Shown here in pieces: positions 59,174 to 64,000 of a stretch of DNA of 64,000 nt. A model generated the notes under the pieces. It searched no databases and was not told where the DNA came from. It was given only the letters and a program-made list of their open reading frames with translations. Both the position numbers and the translations under genes were made by a program. Numbering within the stretch: the stretch's first letter is position 1; each line of letters starts with the position of its first letter. The DNA is from Garcia nutans (Eukaryota; Streptophyta; Magnoliopsida; Malpighiales; Euphorbiaceae). Where the stretch lies: positions 8,908,501-8,972,500 of the forward strand of contig CANTUV010000022.1 in assembly GCA_947685225.1 (NCBI GenBank), written 5' to 3'.

Positions 59174-59322
59174 CTCTACCTATATCTGCAAACACAGCAG
59201 AATATACCTCATTAAAGATCAAAGACTGCCATACCAAAACATGTATTTTACTCAAAACCAACCTTTAAAATCAAAATATTCTTTTTCTTACAATTCACCT
59301 AGGTTGAGAATCTCAAACCTAG

Positions 59323-59334
59323 GCTCTGATACCA
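59323..59334 (-). promoter_or_regulatory. Primer-binding site, initiator-Met tRNA type
   Basis: The minus strand reads TGGTATCAGAGC here, 7 bp inside the 5' LTR. It matches the 3' end complement of plant initiator tRNA-Met, used by chromoviruses. Confidence 0.92.
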
Positions 59335-59341
59335 AAATAAA

Positions 59342-61904
59342 TGTAACAACCCTATACCCGGTATACGTACATAGCATGCTAATACGATCGTAATATACGT
59401 ATACTGAATATAGAAATGTCATGGTATACTTAACAAAAGACTCATTCCTTTTCAAAAACATGAAACAAATTTAAAACATTTAAAAGAAATTACAAAAGAC
59501 AAAAGATAAAACGTTTATTTAAAAGCAGCGGAAACTGTAACAAATATTTATAAATATATATACATCAAAATTCAAGTTTTACAAAACATAAACTATATAC
59601 ATGTTTGGCAGTATGTCTTCGATCTTTAAGCTCCACTCTCAAAGTCTCAAAATCTAGACTCTACTCGGTCTAGCGGAACTCTCCGGTTCTTCTCTGTCAC
59701 CTGCGCGATGAATCACAATCGCGCTAAGCCAACGGCTTAGTGGTACAAACTACAATAATAATATGTTTCTATGCAATGCCAATGTCACACATTTCAATAA
59801 TTCATATAATATTCACAAATGATATGTACACATTGTTCATTAGATTACATTTCCTCATTTTATGATTTACATTGAAACGAAGACACATATGGGCCCACAA
59901 GATACTAATTTGTTATTCAAAATTCAGAGTTACTGCTTTGGTCTATAATCATAATCATCAAGCCCGTAGGCATCATATATATATATCTCTATCCATGGAT
60001 AGTGTAACAGACCCAGTCTCTTGGACCTCAACCCGTCTAAACTCGAGGAGATCCTCAACCCGGCTAGACTGTTACTAGTAACAGACCCAGTCTCTTGGAT
60101 CTCAACCCGGATAAACCCGAGGAAATCCTCAACCCGGCTAGACTGTTACTTTTAATTCACATTTCACATTTATCATTTCACATTTTTTTTTCAACTGGAA
60201 TCGGCTTACGACCCGGTCTTTTCACCTATCCAGTAATTCATTGGCATGCCACCAAACACAGAACTCTGAAGGTTGAATAACACATTTGACACAAAATCTT
60301 TTCATTTATAACATTATACATTTCTTTCTCATTTCATTCTCATAATCAAATAGGCAATCATGCCTCCATTATAATTCATTTACATCATCATAGCCAACAA
60401 TCATGGCTTCTCATCACATCAAAATAGTATACATATATATCATCAATTACATTGAACATCATTTAGACATACATGCCTCAACCATATCATTTTCATCAAC
60501 GTTCAATTGCATTGCACATCATCTAGGCAAACATGCCTCAATCACATTAATTCACATCTTAACATATCTCAACTCATCATTTAAGTACTCATAATCAATT
60601 ACATTGAACATCCATTAAGAATGGTCATCATATATATATATATATATTTAGCAATTTGCATTATTCATAGATTTATAACCTTCAACATACATTCCATATA
60701 ATTCACATGATACACAATATAGCATTATTCATATGCATCATCAATGTTCACATTATATCAAACATAGCAATATAGTTCTTAACATCATATGAATGAATGC
60801 AATAATGTGGTTTGTACTTACCTCCAAAACACTCATAAAACTCTATACTCTTCTTCTTCCAAAAGTTCCTCACTTCTTAAATTAGGGCAAATCACTTTCT
60901 TCCAAAACCTAATCCAAAAATTAATAAAATATATCAATTCCAAATACAAATACTCACTTAATACCCTCTTACTAAACCCTTAAATCACAAATTACACTTC
61001 AACATCATTCACTAAGGCCCACGGCCGTGGCCACCCCAACCCCCACGGGCGTGGGTTAGAAAATGGGTCTGCCTCCCTTGCTCCAAACCTCCACGGCCAT
61101 GGCAACCAAAGGCCATGGGCGTGGCATCCAAAACGCTACTGTTTCTGACCAAAATCACATATTCAATGCTTACAACTCCAACCAACATCAACAACATGAA
61201 AATCTATGAAAATAATTGATCAAACTCAAGTTAAACATCACTTACCACTTCAAAACCCTAAAACCAACAACACTCCTACTCTTCCAACACCAACATCAAC
61301 CCATCTTTTTATTTTCCATTCAAAACCAACACCACAATCAATTTAAATCAAACACACACCAACATACTACCATAAACACAACCCTACTTTCAAATATCCA
61401 CAATCAAACTCACAAACAACTTAAAATACAACAAGAGAATCAAGAGAGACTTACCAAAAATAATGAATCTTCTTGGATTTCCACTTAATCACTTGAAAAC
61501 TCCTTCAATTTGAGCTTTAAACACCAACTCACTCTTGCTCTCTCTCTTGTTTAGGATGGCCGGCCAACAATGGAGAAGGAAAGAAGAAGAAAATGAAGAA
61601 AAGTCAAATTTCTCATCTCTTTAAACCTCCACCAAGTATTCCAAAAAAAATTACTAAAATACCCTCATCTATATAATTTAACTTCCTTTCACTTATTACC
61701 CTATTTAGTAATTTCACAGAACAAAATAAATATCTTCATCCCTTGACCATCACATTTAACTTGTATATATGTTGTATATATTTCCATATACACAACATAT
61801 ACACTTTCTTTTAAATTTCTTTTCTCTTCCAAATTAACATATACCTTCAATTCCAATTAAAACAATAATATTAAAACTTCTAGGGCATACATTGGGATAT
61901 TACA
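59342..61904 (-). repeat. 5' LTR of the Tekay element
   Basis: Starts TGTAACAACCC on the plus strand and ends GGGATATTACA. Near-identical to 51851-54476, except a 12-bp deletion near 60330, fewer AT repeats near 59980 and loss of about 44 bp of the minisatellite near 61100. Confidence 0.93.
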
Positions 61905-62339
61905 AACAAAGAGGTTCAAGATGTGATATTTAAGATGCTAAAAATTATTCTCCCAAAGTTCTTCTAATATTATAGGTGAAGATGAAAGCTTATGCTTAGG
62001 AGAGGTGGATTAAATAATTGTAAGTCTTGATAGAATATTTAAGATTAATATTATAGAATTATCGATGAATAGGTTTTGTTATATGTCACCATGTTTTACT
62101 CTTGATAGAATGTTGAAGATTAATGTTAAAATTATTGAAGATTAATGGGAATGTGGGTTTTGTTAAAATATGAATGTTAGTTTTTTTTTATCTTTTTTTA
62201 TGATAAATATAACACACAAATTTAAAAATTCTTATCCCTTTTTGAATTGCTTTTGTTTACTAAAAATTTGCAAAGCATATAATCAAAACATCTCCTAACA
62301 TTTGCGACTTATTCTAAGATGCCAACATATTCATAATAT

Positions 62340-63650
62340 TTTTTACTACAGTAGAATCACATTAAATTTGGGTAGGAAGATGACATTCCCTTTCCATTGT
62401 AGCTTTATTCACATGTGGGATTTTATATTTGTTTGATCCTCCCAATTTTATAATCTCTTGCATGCACAATTGTAAAGTCAAGAAAACAAGGTTCACTTTT
62501 ATTGTCGGGTATTCATGAAAAGACTTCTCAACAGCATGGATGAGCTCCTCTGTGGTCTTAGGACACTCCTAATATTGCAATATTTGAATAGCACTAAAAA
62601 ATTCTAAGTCCAAAATATTCAAATCCGGTGAGTTTGATGGCTGACATAATAATCTAATGTCAAAACCATTTTGTGAAGCAACTAGTCGAAATTCTTCATC
62701 ACTTAGATCAACATGTGCCCTTGCATTGTCTTGTTGAATAAAGATGATATTTCTTGAATCCTATCTTGGCCACCTTTTTTGAATTGCTGCTATAACTTTT
62801 TCAATAAGAAATGCTTTTACGGTTTCTCTCTTAACCGAGGTAATCAGTTTCATCTCTAAAGTTCCTGCATTTCTATTCTGACTTCGTCTTTGGGCTGGTT
62901 TCATGGTGACAAAAGGGAAGACCCCTATCTTTCCAGAAAAAAACTTCATTTCCTTCGTCATCAAATCTAGGACGAGCCATAACAACTAAAAATATTACTT
63001 TTCCAATGTAATTCTTACTTTAACAAGTGCGCAAAGGTTCTTCTTCAATGGGAAGTAAATAATAATTTTCAGATTTTTTTTGTCATATAGAACCATTTTT
63101 CATCAATATGTACAACATTATACATATTAACAAATTTTGGTTCATGAGGCAAACTGTTTTGGTCTAACATAGATATGCAAAATTGCAATCGGGCTCTTTT
63201 ATGTTCTTCCTTTAGATGCGGTTTAAAAGCATTTGAGTGGCGACGAAGAAGGCCTTACTTTAGAAGACTATGTAATGTTGTATGTCCAATACTCAAAACT
63301 TCAACGAAAGATCTTAAGATTGTACATCGATGTAGAGGAATATCAAGGACTCTATTTAGGTTAATTCGAGCTCTCTTTCGACCACAATTTTTTGTTCTTC
63401 TATGGGTCACATCAACATCCACCCCATCAGGAGTATCTTTTGCATTTTTCCAAATCTGTTGCATTGTTCGTATAGGTACTAAAAATAATGCAGAAACCTC
63501 TTTGGTTGTATTCCATTTTAATTTTTCATCTATACTTCTCTCCATCAAAGCATTATAAATTGCCAATCTTTGCCCATTTAACAAAAATTTATTTGTTTTC
63601 CTTACTATTTCTTCTTGAGATATGTCTAGATTTTATGCTTGTCAAAAAAA
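62340..63650 (-). pseudogene. Mariner-like transposase (DD39D), plant type
   Basis: From the right: a helix-turn-helix region with LLNGQRLAIYNALMERSIDE, KLKWNTTKEVSALFLVPIRT and MQQIWKNAKDT. Next comes the linker PHLKEEHKRARLQFCI. Catalytic motifs are HIDEKWFYMTK (first Asp, near 63100), FIQQDNARAHV (second Asp, near 62735) and QPSNSPDLNILDLEFF. Counting residues, 39 lie between the second and third Asp, the plant mariner signature. Stops occur after KRWPR (near 62762) and after QILQY, with frame breaks near 63020 and 63250. A plant transposase of this type is about 400-500 residues. This copy is dead. Confidence 0.9.
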
Positions 63651-63659
63651 AGTTTGATA

Positions 63660-64000
63660 TATTACTGACAAAAAAAAAAGTAGAGACAAATTTAGATATG
63701 TTTAGATTTTTTGCATGTCAAAAAAAAAAAATACTAGAACTTTACTATTTTTATCTATTTCAACTTATGAAATGTGAGGGTGGAGTTTGATTAGACTTGT
63801 GCTTTACAAAATAATGTGCTAAAGTTTCATTCTTAATTCATTTTAGCTAGAGCCATATATCAAGGCCAATAGGCAACATAAAAATGAAACATTAATTATC
63901 ATAATCTAAAGTAAGTAGATATCCTGGAGCTATCAATTATTTTGAGGTATTTTATCTTTATAACATGTTCTCTTCCATTTTTATTTGGTTTTTCATTTTT
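63660..64000. other. Non-coding DNA upstream of the mariner transposase relic
   Basis: A-rich strings including two similar tgcttgtcaaaaaaaag/tgcatgtcaaaaaaaaa pieces at 63636 and 63712. No ORF of note and no transposon end found up to the window edge. Confidence 0.5.

Larger units (their letters stand above)
51851..61904 (-). mobile_element. Complete Tekay/Del-type chromovirus (Ty3/gypsy), decayed
   Basis: The element is 10054 bp long and flanked by AACAA (51846-51850 and 61905-61909). LTRs are at 51851-54476 and 59342-61904 (about 2.6 kb). They are roughly 98.7% identical by eye, apart from AT-run and minisatellite length changes. The primer-binding site is of the initiator-Met tRNA type. 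Order on the minus strand is gag, protease, RT, RNase H, integrase, chromodomain-like tail. Frames are broken by at least two 1-bp shifts and four stops. Inserted in a mariner-like element. Confidence 0.93.
51302..64000 (-). mobile_element. Mariner-like element (plant MLE), interrupted by the Tekay element; right end outside window
   Basis: The left terminus CTCCCTCCGTTTTAAAATAT follows a TA dinucleotide (51300-51301). This is the typical inverted-repeat start of plant mariner and Stowaway elements. A mariner transposase relic lies on the minus strand at 62340-63650. The Tekay retrotransposon 51851-61904 sits inside. The right terminus was not found and is presumably beyond 64000. Without the insertion, at least 2.6 kb of MLE is present. 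Confidence 0.65.

Overview
This is nuclear DNA of a flowering plant, most likely a eudicot. It is very AT-rich and packed with transposable elements. Only one host gene is recognisable: an intron-containing glutamate decarboxylase (GAD) on the minus strand at 20429-23013, with five exons, 502 codons, an intact pyridoxal-phosphate lysine motif, a C-terminal calmodulin-binding tail and a TATA box at 23139-23147. The species cannot be named from this sequence. I saw no rRNA gene, tRNA gene or CRISPR array.

Layout. 1-2440: AT-rich DNA with CACTA-like subterminal repeats. 2442-16424: a 5'-truncated L1-type LINE (+) split by two separate LTR insertions. One is a 1686-bp solo LTR (2489-4174, target duplication ATAGA). 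The other is a complete 8.9-kb Athila-like Ty3/gypsy element (6274-15146, target duplication ACCCC) that encodes only gag and protease and lacks RT, RNase H and integrase. 16425-20428: AT-rich with no gene. 20429-23013: GAD. 24386-24960: a Harbinger-type MITE. 26072-27501: a second LINE 3' end (+). 28513-32818: a Ty1/copia (Tork-like) element (-), target duplication ATTTT, whose 5' LTR is fused by deletion to the middle of gag. 33873-34412: a hAT-type MITE. 37221-37924: a foldback element. 38582-41400: a 5'-truncated LINE (-) with a clear target duplication. 41400-51300: AT-rich DNA with diverged repeats, a LINE relic (47884-48420) and a probable solo LTR (50719-51134). 51302 to the window end: a mariner-like element (DD39D transposase relic, -) into which a complete but decayed Tekay-type chromovirus (51851-61904, -, target duplication AACAA) has inserted.

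How it fits together. Insertion order can be read from the nesting: LINE before solo LTR and Athila-like element; mariner before Tekay. The two LTRs of the Athila-like element differ by about 1% and those of the Tekay element by a little over 1% (counted by eye), so both insertions are recent. The Athila-like element lacks RT and integrase and must have moved using proteins from a relative. The GAD gene makes GABA from glutamate and is probably calcium/calmodulin-regulated; it has no functional link to the surrounding repeats.

I found no convincing new host system. The most unusual items are the gag-protease-only Athila-like element with a relic of a spliced env-type leader, the CACGGGCGTG palindromic minisatellites shared by two unrelated LTR families, and the mariner element carrying a short antisense ORF rich in Leu-Asn/Asp-Leu-Asn motifs.
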